Source: G963708235 sp963708235
GTDB taxonomy: Bacteria; Actinomycetota; Acidimicrobiia; Spongiisociales; UBA5794
Direction of reading: 5' to 3'
DNA length: 64,000 nucleotides
NCBI GenBank assembly: GCA_963708235.1
Contig: OY970200.1
Location: 1,674,001-1,738,000 of the forward strand
Both the position numbers and the translations under genes were made by a program. The notes under the pieces were generated by a model. That model saw only the letters and a list, made by a program, of their open reading frames with translations. It had not been told where the DNA came from and made no database searches. Below are positions 24,434-31,844 of this stretch, one piece after another (position 1 is the stretch's first letter; the number at the start of each line of letters is the position of its first letter).

Positions 24434-25479
24434 CAGCCGAAGCCCTCCACCCGCTCGGACTGGGCCAGCCCCACCAGGTTCCTCCGGCAGCGCGGACACA
24501 CGTCCTGGTAGTTGCCGCCGCCGGGCATCGAATAGTCGAATCCGAGGAGGGGCAGAACCTCCTTGAGGTCGTCCATCTGGAGCCGGGAGGCGAAACCCTC
24601 GCCGCACACGGCACAGATCTGAGGCCCGCTCTCCACCCCGGCGTCCTTGTAGAAGGCGACACCGAGATTGGCGGGACGCTGCAGGATGTGGAACAGCTTC
24701 CCGAACGGGATGTAAAGCAACCCCAGGATCACGGTGAGGGCGTGGAGCGTATTGAGGAACGAATAGGCGCGCCCCTCCATCCACATACTCGATGCGGTAA
24801 GCATCAGACCCGTCACCGAGACGGCGAACAAACCGGCCAGAGCCGCAAAGTCGCCGCTTCGCTCCACCGCCAGCGCTCCCCTGTCATGGAGCCTCCGTGC
24901 CAGGAAGATGGCCACCCCGGCGATCACGAGCACGGCGGCGATGTTGAGGATATGAAACACCAGCCAACCGACCACGCTCCGCGAGTCGAAGGTGAAGGTC
25001 GCCACCGGACCGAGGTAGGCGAGGTAGGTGCGCCCCGACGCATCCGCCGACTCGAAATGGATCCACCCGAAAGTGAGCGGGAAGGTCACCAGCGCCGCCA
25101 GAACGCACCCCCAGAACAGGAGCTGGTGGGCCACCCAACGGGTCTGGGAGCGTTTGGCGATGAAGCGCTGCAGCGCCAGGTTCATCACCAGCATCCCCGC
25201 CAGCGAGACGAGATTCGTCCCGAGCTTCCCCTTGGCCCGCATCGCCTCCCAGCCGCGCCGGTTGAGCCGCGCCGTGGGCGGCCTCCGCAACCACACGACA
25301 TATCGATACACGGTGGCGAAGGTGGCGAGCAACGTCCCGAACAGATAAGGCGCCAGGGCAGCGTCGAACCAACGGAGACGCTCCGAACCCAAGTACACCC
25401 CGACCAAGAGCACGACCACCGCCACGATCCCGGCACCGGCACCGCGCCGATCGATCCGGACATCGGCCGATGGCGTCAT
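24433..25479 (-). CDS. NarI-like heme b membrane subunit with C-terminal zinc-ribbon/rubredoxin-like motif
   Basis: A 348-residue first gene of the operon. Six or so hydrophobic helices carry candidate heme-ligating histidines (VAHQLLFWG, LVFHILNIA, NTLHALTVI, GKLFHILQRP), the last resembling the final helix of nitrate reductase gamma subunits. The soluble C-terminus has two cysteine pairs, CAVCGEGF and CPRCRRNL, about 45 residues apart, which could bind zinc or iron. It probably oxidises quinol and passes electrons to the Fe-S and Mo subunits. Start ATG 25479 is immediately downstream of a promoter-like sequence. Confidence 0.78.
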   Translation of the reverse strand: MTPSADVRIDRRGAGAGIVAVVVLLVGVYLGSERLRWFDAALAPYLFGTLLATFATVYRYVVWLRRPPTARLNRRGWEAMRAKGKLGTNLVSLAGMLVMNLALQRFIAKRSQTRWVAHQLLFWGCVLAALVTFPLTFGWIHFESADASGRTYLAYLGPVATFTFDSRSVVGWLVFHILNIAAVLVIAGVAIFLARRLHDRGALAVERSGDFAALAGLFAVSVTGLMLTASSMWMEGRAYSFLNTLHALTVILGLLYIPFGKLFHILQRPANLGVAFYKDAGVESGPQICAVCGEGFASRLQMDDLKEVLPLLGFDYSMPGGGNYQDVCPRCRRNLVGLAQSERVEGFG

Positions 25480-25486
25480 GCCGCCG

Positions 25487-25516
25487 ACACTAGCCAACCA
25501 TAATCGGGGCTGGCAA
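25487..25516 (-). promoter_or_regulatory. Candidate promoter of the molybdoenzyme operon
   Basis: On the minus strand TTGCCA (25511-25516) and TAGTGT (25487-25492) are separated by 18 bp. Transcription would start at about 25480, essentially at the ATG of the first gene (25479), giving a leaderless mRNA as is common in actinobacteria. The relaxase gene ends just upstream (25543), so this short gap is the only place for a dedicated promoter. Confidence 0.45.
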
Positions 25517-25542
25517 CGGGGTCCCCGGCATGCTTCGAGGTG

Positions 25543-28200
25543 TCAGCGACTGATCGGATCGCGGGACGTCGATGCCCGGCCGGGTACCGAGCGGCGGTGG
25601 AGCCGGGCCGTGTCGTCGTTTGTGAAGCCTGCCAGCGAGGGCCAACGGTACCTGGCGTCGGATTGGTCGAGTTCCGCCAGCCGTGTCACGGCCGGCCAAT
25701 CGATCCACTCCCGCGACAGAGCCTGAACAAGGACACCGATCGGGGTCTCGGTACCGCCGCAAACGACGTAGGCCTCATTCGTGGAACGCCCCCTGGTCAT
25801 CGGGGTGTAGATGCCGGCGGTGTCGGTGGGTGCGTCGATGAGGAGGAGGGCGGTGTCGACGGTGCGGCCTTGGGTGGCGTGGCTGGTCTGGGCGTACCCG
25901 AGTTCGACATGCTCAGCGACGTAGTCGGCGGGGAGCATGACCATCCCGGTTCGGCCCGTGACAGTGACGGTGCCGTCTCGGTGGATGGTGTCGATGGTCC
26001 AGTGGTCGCGGTTCTTCACCATCCGGCCACGGTCGGTGTGGAGGGTGCGGTCGTTGCGGCGGGTCACGACCTCGTCACCGACGAGAAGCTGCCGGTGGCC
26101 GACGTCGAGGCGTGGTCCGGTGGGGTCCAGTTCACCGACGGCGATGCGTGCTTGTTGGGCGTGGTGGTTGAGGCGGTCGACGGTGTCGGTGGTGTTGGCC
26201 ATCATCGCCACCGTGTCACCTCGGGCACGGGCCACCGCCCACGTGGTGAGGATCTCCTTCTGCATGTGTGCGGGGGTGCCGCCGTGGAGGCGACCGTGGC
26301 GGTCGTATTCGGCGAGACCAGCAGGGTCGCCTTTGCGGAGCCGGAGGGAGGCGTCCCGTTCCCAGCGGTGGGTGAAACGATGGATCTCGTCGAGTTCAAT
26401 CGCGCCGTAGGCGGCGACGAGATGGGCGAACATCCCACCCCGGCCCACGGCGGAGAACTGGCGGGGGTCCCCGACCATGACCACCCGCCAGCCCTGTTCC
26501 TCCGCGAGGTGCGCGAGTTGGTCGAGCTTGGGGGTGGAGACGGTTCCGGCTTCGTCGAGGACCACCGTCGCTCCCGCCGGGAGGCGGTAACCGGGACCAG
26601 GTGACCGGTCCGACTGTCGGTGTTCGTGGAGAAGCTTGTCCAACGTGTCCGCCGCCATCCCGGTCTCGGTGGCGAGCACCTCAGCCGCCCCAGCCGTGGG
26701 GGCGACCCCGAACACAGCCCGACCCTGTCGCTGGAGGTGGTCGACGGCGGGGGCCAGGGCGGTGGTCTTCCCCGCACCGGCAGGTCCCACGATCAGCTCC
26801 ACCCTCCCATTGCCGGCAACAGCGGCGCAGGTATCGACCTGCGCCGGGCTCAACCCCTCCACACCCCGGACGGTCACGGCCCGTTTCGGGAGCATCTCGG
26901 CGATCTGAACAGCCGTTTCGACCCATCGGGTGATCCGTTGTTCTTGGGCGAGGATGGCCTCGGTGGTGAACTGGCGGTCGATCACCATCTCGGTGACCGG
27001 TCGCCCGTCACGGCGCACCGGGACACCCTCCGGGACCGGCGGTGACAGGTCGACGCAGCGCGTCGCGACGGTGTGATCGGTGAGCCGCTGCAGCCACCCG
27101 GTCAGCTGGTCGGGGTCGACGGTGACGTCGGTGGGGACGGTGGCGGCGAGTTCCCGGAGGAGTTGGGCCGGTCGCCACGTCGACTGTTTCTCCGCCACCG
27201 CCACCAGTGCCCGGTCCACCATGCCTGCTGCGGCCTCGGGGGTGATTCCGACCCGGTCGACGTGGCGACCGGTGACGGTGTCGGTGAGTTGGGTGGGTTC
27301 GTGGCCGAGGCCTTCGAGGCGGGCCCGCCAGTACGGGTGGAGCCGGTCCGCCATGTGGTCGTCGGGTTTCTGCGGGCGGCTATCCACAGCGGCTTCGCGT
27401 TCGAGACGCCACCGCTGCCGCTCATCCGGTTCGTGCCCGTAGTCGCGGCGGAACCGTTCCAGCTTCACCGCCAACCTGGCCTCCATCTGACGGGTCCGAG
27501 CCGAGAAATGCTCCAGAATCGCCGGGTCGACCCCGGCGATCTCGGCGATCCCATGGACGGGTGGGTTCCATTGGACACCGAGGCGGCGGGTCAACTCGGT
27601 ACGCAGGTTGGCGTGATACAGAGACGACAGGGTGCGTTGGTCGAGTTTGATGGTGCGGGCATCCAACGCCAACCATCGCCCATCGGGGGCCTTGACCCGG
27701 TTCGGGATCACCACATGCGAATGCACCTGCGGATCAAGAAGACGGGACGTGTGTTGGCGGAACACCGCCGCGGCGATCCCATCTGCATCCACACACACGA
27801 CGTGACCGCGGAGCCGCACCCGGGTCACGGCGTGCTCCTCGACCCAGCCCATCACCGCCGCAACCGCCAGGTCGTGAGCCTCGGTGACGTCCCGGCGCAC
27901 CTCAGCGTCACCGACCCCGAACAGCACCGACACCGACTTGGGGGCGGAGAACGTGGCGTCAAAGCCCCGCACCGACTTGTTCCCGAACCGGCGCCCCAAC
28001 CGGGACCCGGTTACTGGGTGGAGGCCGGCCATCACCGCCAGGAACGCCGCCTCGTCGACCTCCCCGGAGAGGCCGAGCAGGTCGGCGCCCCGGCCCCGCC
28101 ACAACCCTGGCGGCTCGTTGTCGTCCAGGTAGTACGACGGCACAGGATCCGTGTAGTAGCGGCCTGCCGCCTCGCCCTTGAGCGTCGTCACCCGAACCAT
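25543..28200 (-). CDS. MobF-family relaxase/helicase (TrwC/TraA-like)
   Basis: An 885-residue conjugative relaxase. The N-terminal TrwC domain has the catalytic tyrosines in AGRYYTD (Tyr15/16) and the metal-binding histidines His150 and His160-X-His162 in VHSHVVI. A superfamily I helicase follows, with Walker A GPAGAGKTT (about 472-480), Walker B VVLDEAG and later VGDPRQFSAVG. It would nick the element's oriT and pilot the strand into a recipient through another element's secretion system. ATG at 28200 is preferred (GGGTGG upstream) over the GTG at 28209. An origin of transfer probably lies in the 100 bp upstream. Confidence 0.92.
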   Translation of the reverse strand: MVRVTTLKGEAAGRYYTDPVPSYYLDDNEPPGLWRGRGADLLGLSGEVDEAAFLAVMAGLHPVTGSRLGRRFGNKSVRGFDATFSAPKSVSVLFGVGDAEVRRDVTEAHDLAVAAVMGWVEEHAVTRVRLRGHVVCVDADGIAAAVFRQHTSRLLDPQVHSHVVIPNRVKAPDGRWLALDARTIKLDQRTLSSLYHANLRTELTRRLGVQWNPPVHGIAEIAGVDPAILEHFSARTRQMEARLAVKLERFRRDYGHEPDERQRWRLEREAAVDSRPQKPDDHMADRLHPYWRARLEGLGHEPTQLTDTVTGRHVDRVGITPEAAAGMVDRALVAVAEKQSTWRPAQLLRELAATVPTDVTVDPDQLTGWLQRLTDHTVATRCVDLSPPVPEGVPVRRDGRPVTEMVIDRQFTTEAILAQEQRITRWVETAVQIAEMLPKRAVTVRGVEGLSPAQVDTCAAVAGNGRVELIVGPAGAGKTTALAPAVDHLQRQGRAVFGVAPTAGAAEVLATETGMAADTLDKLLHEHRQSDRSPGPGYRLPAGATVVLDEAGTVSTPKLDQLAHLAEEQGWRVVMVGDPRQFSAVGRGGMFAHLVAAYGAIELDEIHRFTHRWERDASLRLRKGDPAGLAEYDRHGRLHGGTPAHMQKEILTTWAVARARGDTVAMMANTTDTVDRLNHHAQQARIAVGELDPTGPRLDVGHRQLLVGDEVVTRRNDRTLHTDRGRMVKNRDHWTIDTIHRDGTVTVTGRTGMVMLPADYVAEHVELGYAQTSHATQGRTVDTALLLIDAPTDTAGIYTPMTRGRSTNEAYVVCGGTETPIGVLVQALSREWIDWPAVTRLAELDQSDARYRWPSLAGFTNDDTARLHRRSVPGRASTSRDPISR

Positions 28201-28301
28201 CACAACCACCCGCCAACCCGTTCCCGACCGCAGGTGTGCACTCGTCTGTGCTGATTTCGCTGTTCGCTTTGCGCAGGGGGTGGCATCGGTGGGGACCCGT
28301 T

Positions 28302-28703
28302 TCAGGTGGTCGGCGGGGCCGCGGCGAAGAGGCCGAGCTGGTCCTCGGACGGGGCTGTGAGAGGGGTGACTTGCGAGCGTCGAGTCCTGGCCGAGTCGCG
28401 AGAGTCGGCCCGTCCGCCGTTGGCCGCCGGTGTCGGGTCATCCCCGCCCCGGTCGCCATTCGAGCTGGCACCGTTCGGGCTGGCACCGTTCGCGGGAGGA
28501 GGGCCCGGGAGGTCGGCTCCGAGGAGTTGCTCGAGGGCCCGCCGTGGGACCCGCAGCACGTGTCCGAGGTCGATCACCGGCAACCCCGACCGGCCACCGG
28601 TGTCGCGCCACTCCCGGGCCATGGCATAGGCCTTGGTGCGGCCGATCCGCAGCACCTCCCCCGCTTCCTCCACGGTGAGCACCAACGGCAACCGATCATC
28701 CAT
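28302..28703 (-). CDS. xis: Excisionase-family DNA-binding protein
   Basis: A 133-residue protein starting MDDRLPLVLTVEEAGEVLRIGRTKAY, the winged-helix (MerR/Xis-like) domain of excisionases, followed by RRALEQLL. The C-terminal half is low complexity (ANGASPNGASSNG) and probably disordered. It sits between the relaxase and the XRE gene and divergently from the latter. Its job would be to direct the integrase toward excision. The open frame upstream of 28703 belongs to the opposite-strand XRE gene. Confidence 0.8.
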   Translation of the reverse strand: MDDRLPLVLTVEEAGEVLRIGRTKAYAMAREWRDTGGRSGLPVIDLGHVLRVPRRALEQLLGADLPGPPPANGASPNGASSNGDRGGDDPTPAANGGRADSRDSARTRRSQVTPLTAPSEDQLGLFAAAPPTT

Positions 28704-28711
28704 ACAAGCCT

Positions 28712-28748
28712 CAGCTACTCCAAACAGAGTTCCACCGCATTGTAGCTG
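28712..28748. promoter_or_regulatory. Inverted repeat between divergent xis and XRE genes
   Basis: CAGCTAC (28712-28718) and GTAGCTG (28742-28748) form a perfect 7-bp inverted repeat with centres 30 bp apart (three helical turns), within the 84-bp intergenic region. It is a plausible operator for the neighbouring XRE protein controlling both directions. No binding data exist. Confidence 0.4.
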
Positions 28749-28787
28749 GTCACCACGACAAAACAATCCCCCCACAACAAACACACC

Positions 28788-29549
28788 ATGTACACTGCGG
28801 TGATGCCCCGACGACGACGCACCCCGCCACCCGAGCCCGACCCGCGACCCACCGTCGACATCGACCTCAACCAAGTCGTCGCCTACAACGTCCGCGCCGC
28901 CCGGGACCTCCGCGGCTGGACCCAGGAAGAGCTCGCCGACTACCTCGAGCCCTACCTCGGCCAACGCCTCACCCAAGCCGGGATCTCATCGATCGAACGG
29001 GCCTGGGACTCCGACCGCCGCCGCGAGTTCGACGCCCACGAGCTGCTGATCTTCGCCGTCGTCTTCGACCTCCCCATGATCTGGTTCCTGCTCCCCCCAC
29101 CCGGAGACCGCAGAACCATGCGCGGCACCGCCCGACCCATCTCCGAGATCTACAGCTACCTCCTCGGACAACCCCACCAACTCGAACCCCTCTACCAACG
29201 TCTCAAGGAACTCGGGAACACCGACACCACCGCCGCCGAAGACACCGTCGAGATCCTCACCGGGATGCAAAGCGACGCCGGTAAATGGTCCTACCGGGAA
29301 CGCCGCAAAGACATGCTCCTCGCCCTCCTCGACCAACACGCCGACCAATTCGACGACGCCATCGACCAGCTCAGCAAGATCGTCGACCACCTCCGCCACG
29401 CCGGCATCCGCGGCTTCGTCGCCGAACACACCCACGACGACGACTTCACCTACAAACCCGACCAGGCCACCGACCCGCCGCCCACCACGGACAAAACAGC
29501 ACCAGACGCCACCACCGACCAGCAGGAGGAACCAGGAGGCACCACATGA
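28788..29549 (+). CDS. XRE-family transcriptional regulator
   Basis: A protein of up to 253 residues with an N-terminal helix-turn-helix (NVRAARDLRGWTQEELADYL ... LTQAGISSIER) and a longer C-terminal part that is helical and acidic, ending in a Thr/Asp/Glu-rich tail. ATG 28788 is used; ATG 28803 (MPRRRRTPP) is nearly as good. Its end is 13 bp from the integrase start, so they are probably co-transcribed. It is likely the element's maintenance or excision regulator. Confidence 0.83.
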   Translation: MYTAVMPRRRRTPPPEPDPRPTVDIDLNQVVAYNVRAARDLRGWTQEELADYLEPYLGQRLTQAGISSIERAWDSDRRREFDAHELLIFAVVFDLPMIWFLLPPPGDRRTMRGTARPISEIYSYLLGQPHQLEPLYQRLKELGNTDTTAAEDTVEILTGMQSDAGKWSYRERRKDMLLALLDQHADQFDDAIDQLSKIVDHLRHAGIRGFVAEHTHDDDFTYKPDQATDPPPTTDKTAPDATTDQQEEPGGTT

Positions 29550-29562
29550 CAAGGACCCAGGA

Positions 29563-30801
29563 ATGAGCAGACGAGGCACCCTCCGCCGCCGCTGCTCCAG
29601 CTGCGGCGCCACGATGAAAGACGGCACCTGCCCCAAGGGCCACGACGCCTGGGCATGGAGCTACACCATCGACGCCGCCCCTCCCGGCGCACCCCGCCGA
29701 CAACTCACCCGCTCCGGCTTCAACACCAAGCGTGAGGCGCTCGACTCGATGAGCCGGCTCCAAGAACAGCTCCGCTCCCACACCTTCGTCGAACCATCGA
29801 GAAGGACTCTGAGTGACTACCTCACGACGTGGCTCGACGGACTCGCAGCGACCGGACTTCGGGCGTCGACGATCGCCAACTACAGGACGATCGTGACCAT
29901 CTGGGTGGTCCCCAGCGTCGGAGACGTCCCGCTGCAATCCCTCGATGCCGACCACCTCGACAGGCTGTACGCGATGCTCCTGCGAGAAGGGCGTCGGCGC
30001 GCCCAGGGCGGGCTGTCCGCGCGCACCGTTCGCTACACCCACACGGTGATCCGCAAGGCGTTGGCCGATGCCCTCCGGAAGGGGGTCGTGACTCACAACG
30101 TCGCTGATTTCGCCTCGCCTCCTTCGGCGAGTGCCGCCCGTCCGCCGGAGATGAGCTTCTGGACGCCTGAGCAGCTGGCGTCCTTCCTCGGCTCCGTTGC
30201 CGACCACCGACTTTTCCCCCTGTGGCGAACGGCCGGCTTCACGGGTATGCGCCGCGGCGAACTCGCCGGACTTCGCTGGTCGGACGTCGACCTCGACGGG
30301 GACGATCGGACCCCGGGCCGAATCTCCGTGGTGCGGCAATACGCTCCGGACGGCGTAGGCGGCTTCGCGTTCCAGTGGCCGAAGTCCGAACGGGGACGAC
30401 GTGTGATCGACCTCGACCCGGAGACCGTTCGGATACTGGCGGCGTGGCGGGACCGTCAACTCGGGGAGCGAGTTCTTCTGGGACTGGTGGATCGGCCCGA
30501 GTTGGTGTTCTCCCAGTTGGACGGCTCGCCCCTCAGGCCCGACTCGGGCATCTCCGGCTTGTTCGACCGGCTGGTGGCGAAGGCCGATGTGCCTCGGATC
30601 CGCGTGCACGACCTCCGCCACACCCATTGCGCGCACCTCATCGCCACCGGCGCTGATCTCAAGGCGGTGTCGACCCGCCTCGGCCACGCTTCCGCCAGCT
30701 TCACGCTCGATCGGTATGGGCATCTGCTGCCAGGACAGCAGGCAAGAGCGGCGGCCATGGTGGCGGCGCTGGTCGACGGGGCGATGAGAAAGCTCGACTG
30801 A
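29563..30801 (+). CDS. int: Tyrosine-type site-specific integrase
   Basis: A 412-residue phage-type integrase. The N-terminus has a zinc-ribbon-like CSSC...CPKGH and an AP2-like arm domain; the core-binding domain covers about 80-175; the catalytic residues are Arg230 (TGMRRGEL), a Lys near 274, His349 and Arg352 (HDLRHTH), His375 (LGHAS) and nucleophile Tyr385 (LDRYGH). It is the enzyme that should recombine the 55-bp att repeats. The ribosome-binding context is moderate. The position near the intact tRNA-Pro is the usual layout for such elements. Confidence 0.93.
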   Translation: MSRRGTLRRRCSSCGATMKDGTCPKGHDAWAWSYTIDAAPPGAPRRQLTRSGFNTKREALDSMSRLQEQLRSHTFVEPSRRTLSDYLTTWLDGLAATGLRASTIANYRTIVTIWVVPSVGDVPLQSLDADHLDRLYAMLLREGRRRAQGGLSARTVRYTHTVIRKALADALRKGVVTHNVADFASPPSASAARPPEMSFWTPEQLASFLGSVADHRLFPLWRTAGFTGMRRGELAGLRWSDVDLDGDDRTPGRISVVRQYAPDGVGGFAFQWPKSERGRRVIDLDPETVRILAAWRDRQLGERVLLGLVDRPELVFSQLDGSPLRPDSGISGLFDRLVAKADVPRIRVHDLRHTHCAHLIATGADLKAVSTRLGHASASFTLDRYGHLLPGQQARAAAMVAALVDGAMRKLD

Positions 30802-30842
30802 TCTGTCGCAAGGGGCAGCCGCTGTCGTGCGGTTGGTCGGTG

Positions 30843-31127
30843 CTACCCGGTCGGCGAGGTCTCCACGGCGGTTCCGTAGCGCTGGCGAACGGCCTCACCG
30901 CTGATACCGAGGACGGCACCGATGGCCGCCAACGAGAATCCAGCTTGGCGGGCGTTCCGGACGGCGTCGTCGAGGCGGTGTTCGGCGTCGGCGACATCGC
31001 CGAGTGCGGCGGCAACTTGACGCAGCGGCGTGGCGTCACGCCATTCGATCTGCTCTGGGTCGAGGGACTCAATGCAGGCCGCCGCTTCGGCTGCGGCTTG
31101 CTCCAGTTGTTGTCTGGTTCGTGGCAT
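30843..31127 (-). CDS. Small helix-turn-helix protein, possible antitoxin
   Basis: A 94-residue protein MPRTRQQLEQAAAEAAACIE with a C-terminal sigma-70 region 4-like helix-turn-helix, GFSLAAIGAVLGISGEAVRQRY. It follows the BrnT-like small gene with 5 bp between stop and start. HTH proteins of this kind often act as antitoxin/repressor in actinobacterial toxin-antitoxin pairs. Function is inferred only. Confidence 0.6.
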   Translation of the reverse strand: MPRTRQQLEQAAAEAAACIESLDPEQIEWRDATPLRQVAAALGDVADAEHRLDDAVRNARQAGFSLAAIGAVLGISGEAVRQRYGTAVETSPTG

Positions 31128-31132
31128 CAGGT

Positions 31133-31342
31133 TCACCTCCTCAGGTACTTGGCTCGGACTCGCATTGCGTGGACGAGGACTGGGCCTTTCTCGGTGTCGA
31201 GCACACCGACCTCGAGGAGAGCCCCGGTTCTCGGATCGGCCCCGATCAGTCGCCATCCCGTCCGGCGTACAGCTCCTCGAGCAGCACGACAGCTCGGAGC
31301 TGGTCCTCGACGGTCGCCTCCCGCTCGATGTCCAAGACCCAC
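31133..31342 (-). CDS. BrnT-like small toxin candidate
   Basis: The coding signal is in the last 42 residues: TGWRLIGADPRTGALLEVGV, then VLVHAMRVRAKYLRR, which resembles the end of BrnT/DUF4258-type RNase toxins (a conserved LIG, LLEVGV and ARxKYL pattern). The start is uncertain: ATG 31342 lies inside the next gene in another frame, and a frameshift joining the two genes cannot be excluded. Immediately followed by the HTH gene. Confidence 0.4.
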   Translation of the reverse strand: MGLGHRAGGDRRGPAPSCRAARGAVRRTGWRLIGADPRTGALLEVGVLDTEKGPVLVHAMRVRAKYLRR

Positions 31343-31584
31343 ACGTGGACACCTTCACCGCCGACACAGCCGCATCGAGTCGAGCCCGTACGCACGCGGA
31401 CACCGAGGCGGCGACCCGCGGCTCGTCCCGCCTCCCGCCAGAAATCGACATCGGTGGGCTCGTCGAGGTGCCGGATCAGGGTGCCATTCGCCGAGAGCTC
31501 GGACGTCACTTCGGGGATCAACGGCTCGACCCGACGCCTCCGACGCACCGCTGCGAGGCTCACGACGTTTCGCGATGTGGTCAT
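31246..31584 (-). CDS. Hypothetical protein of the integrated element
   Basis: A 112-residue protein of unknown function starting MTTSRNVVSLAAVRRRRRVE. It has an Arg-rich N-terminus, WREAGRAAGRRLGVRVRTG in the middle and a charged tail IEREATVEDQLRAVVLLEEL. Similar tails occur in small proteins of actinobacterial integrative elements, as I recall. It is the gene nearest the right attachment site and overlaps the BrnT-like gene in a different frame. Confidence 0.45.
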   Translation of the reverse strand: MTTSRNVVSLAAVRRRRRVEPLIPEVTSELSANGTLIRHLDEPTDVDFWREAGRAAGRRLGVRVRTGSTRCGCVGGEGVHVWVLDIEREATVEDQLRAVVLLEELYAGRDGD

Positions 31585-31595
31585 TCTGTGGTCAG
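31577..31595. repeat. Direct repeat pair near right end, candidate integrase/excisionase site
   Basis: GTGGTCA at 31577-31583 and GTGGTCAG at 31588-31595, an 11-bp period, matching the pair at 15913-15931 near the other end. It overlaps the start of the 31584 gene. Its presence at both ends suggests a recombination function. Confidence 0.45.
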
Positions 31596-31654
31596 ACCGC
31601 CCTTCGCACCCCCGGCCCCGGGATGCCCCTGGAGGCGAACCCCTTGCGTGTCAA

Positions 31655-31709
31655 GGGGTTCGGGTGGTCGGGCTGGCCGGATTTGAACCGGCGACCTCTT
31701 GACCCCCAG
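31655..31709. repeat. Right attachment repeat (attR) within tRNA-Pro
   Basis: A 55-bp sequence matching 15728-15782 except at two T-stem positions. It covers the 3' part of the intact tRNA-Pro from the anticodon loop to beyond CCA. Strand exchange should have occurred in the identical stretch between T stem and anticodon loop (about 31691-31709). Confidence 0.87.
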
Positions 31710-31741
31710 TCAAGCGCGCTGCCAAGCTGCGCCACAGCCCG
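31665..31741 (-). tRNA. tRNA-Pro (anticodon GGG)
   Basis: A complete 77-nt cloverleaf on the minus strand: acceptor CGGGCTG pairs with CAGCCCG; the anticodon stem CTTGA/TCAAG encloses loop CTGGGGG, anticodon GGG; T arm GCCGG-TTCAAAT-CCGGC; discriminator A and encoded CCA (31665-31667). It is the integration target of the element: its 3' half is probably supplied by the element, yet pairing is fully kept. Confidence 0.95.
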
Positions 31742-31844
31742 ATGAAGATCGCATGGTACACCCTCCGTCGGTGGCCGTGGCGGCGCGCAGGCGGGTCTCA
31801 GTCTCGACCGTCCGACTCGGACGGCGCGCCATCGGAGGCTGCGA

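Larger units (their letters stand above)
15728..31709. mobile_element. Integrative and mobilizable element in tRNA-Pro(GGG), about 15.9 kb, with nitrate/nitrite respiration cargo
   Basis: The element is bounded by 55-bp direct repeats (15728-15782 and 31655-31709; 53 of 55 identical), each containing the 3' part of a tRNA-Pro gene. Inside are, left to right, an Rrf2-nirK operon, a cupin gene, a seven-gene molybdoenzyme operon, a MobF relaxase, an excisionase, an XRE regulator, a tyrosine integrase and small toxin-antitoxin-like genes, with the integrase end next to the intact tRNA. No type IV secretion or FtsK/TraB-type transfer gene is present, so it should be mobilizable rather than self-transmissible. 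Confidence 0.85.
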
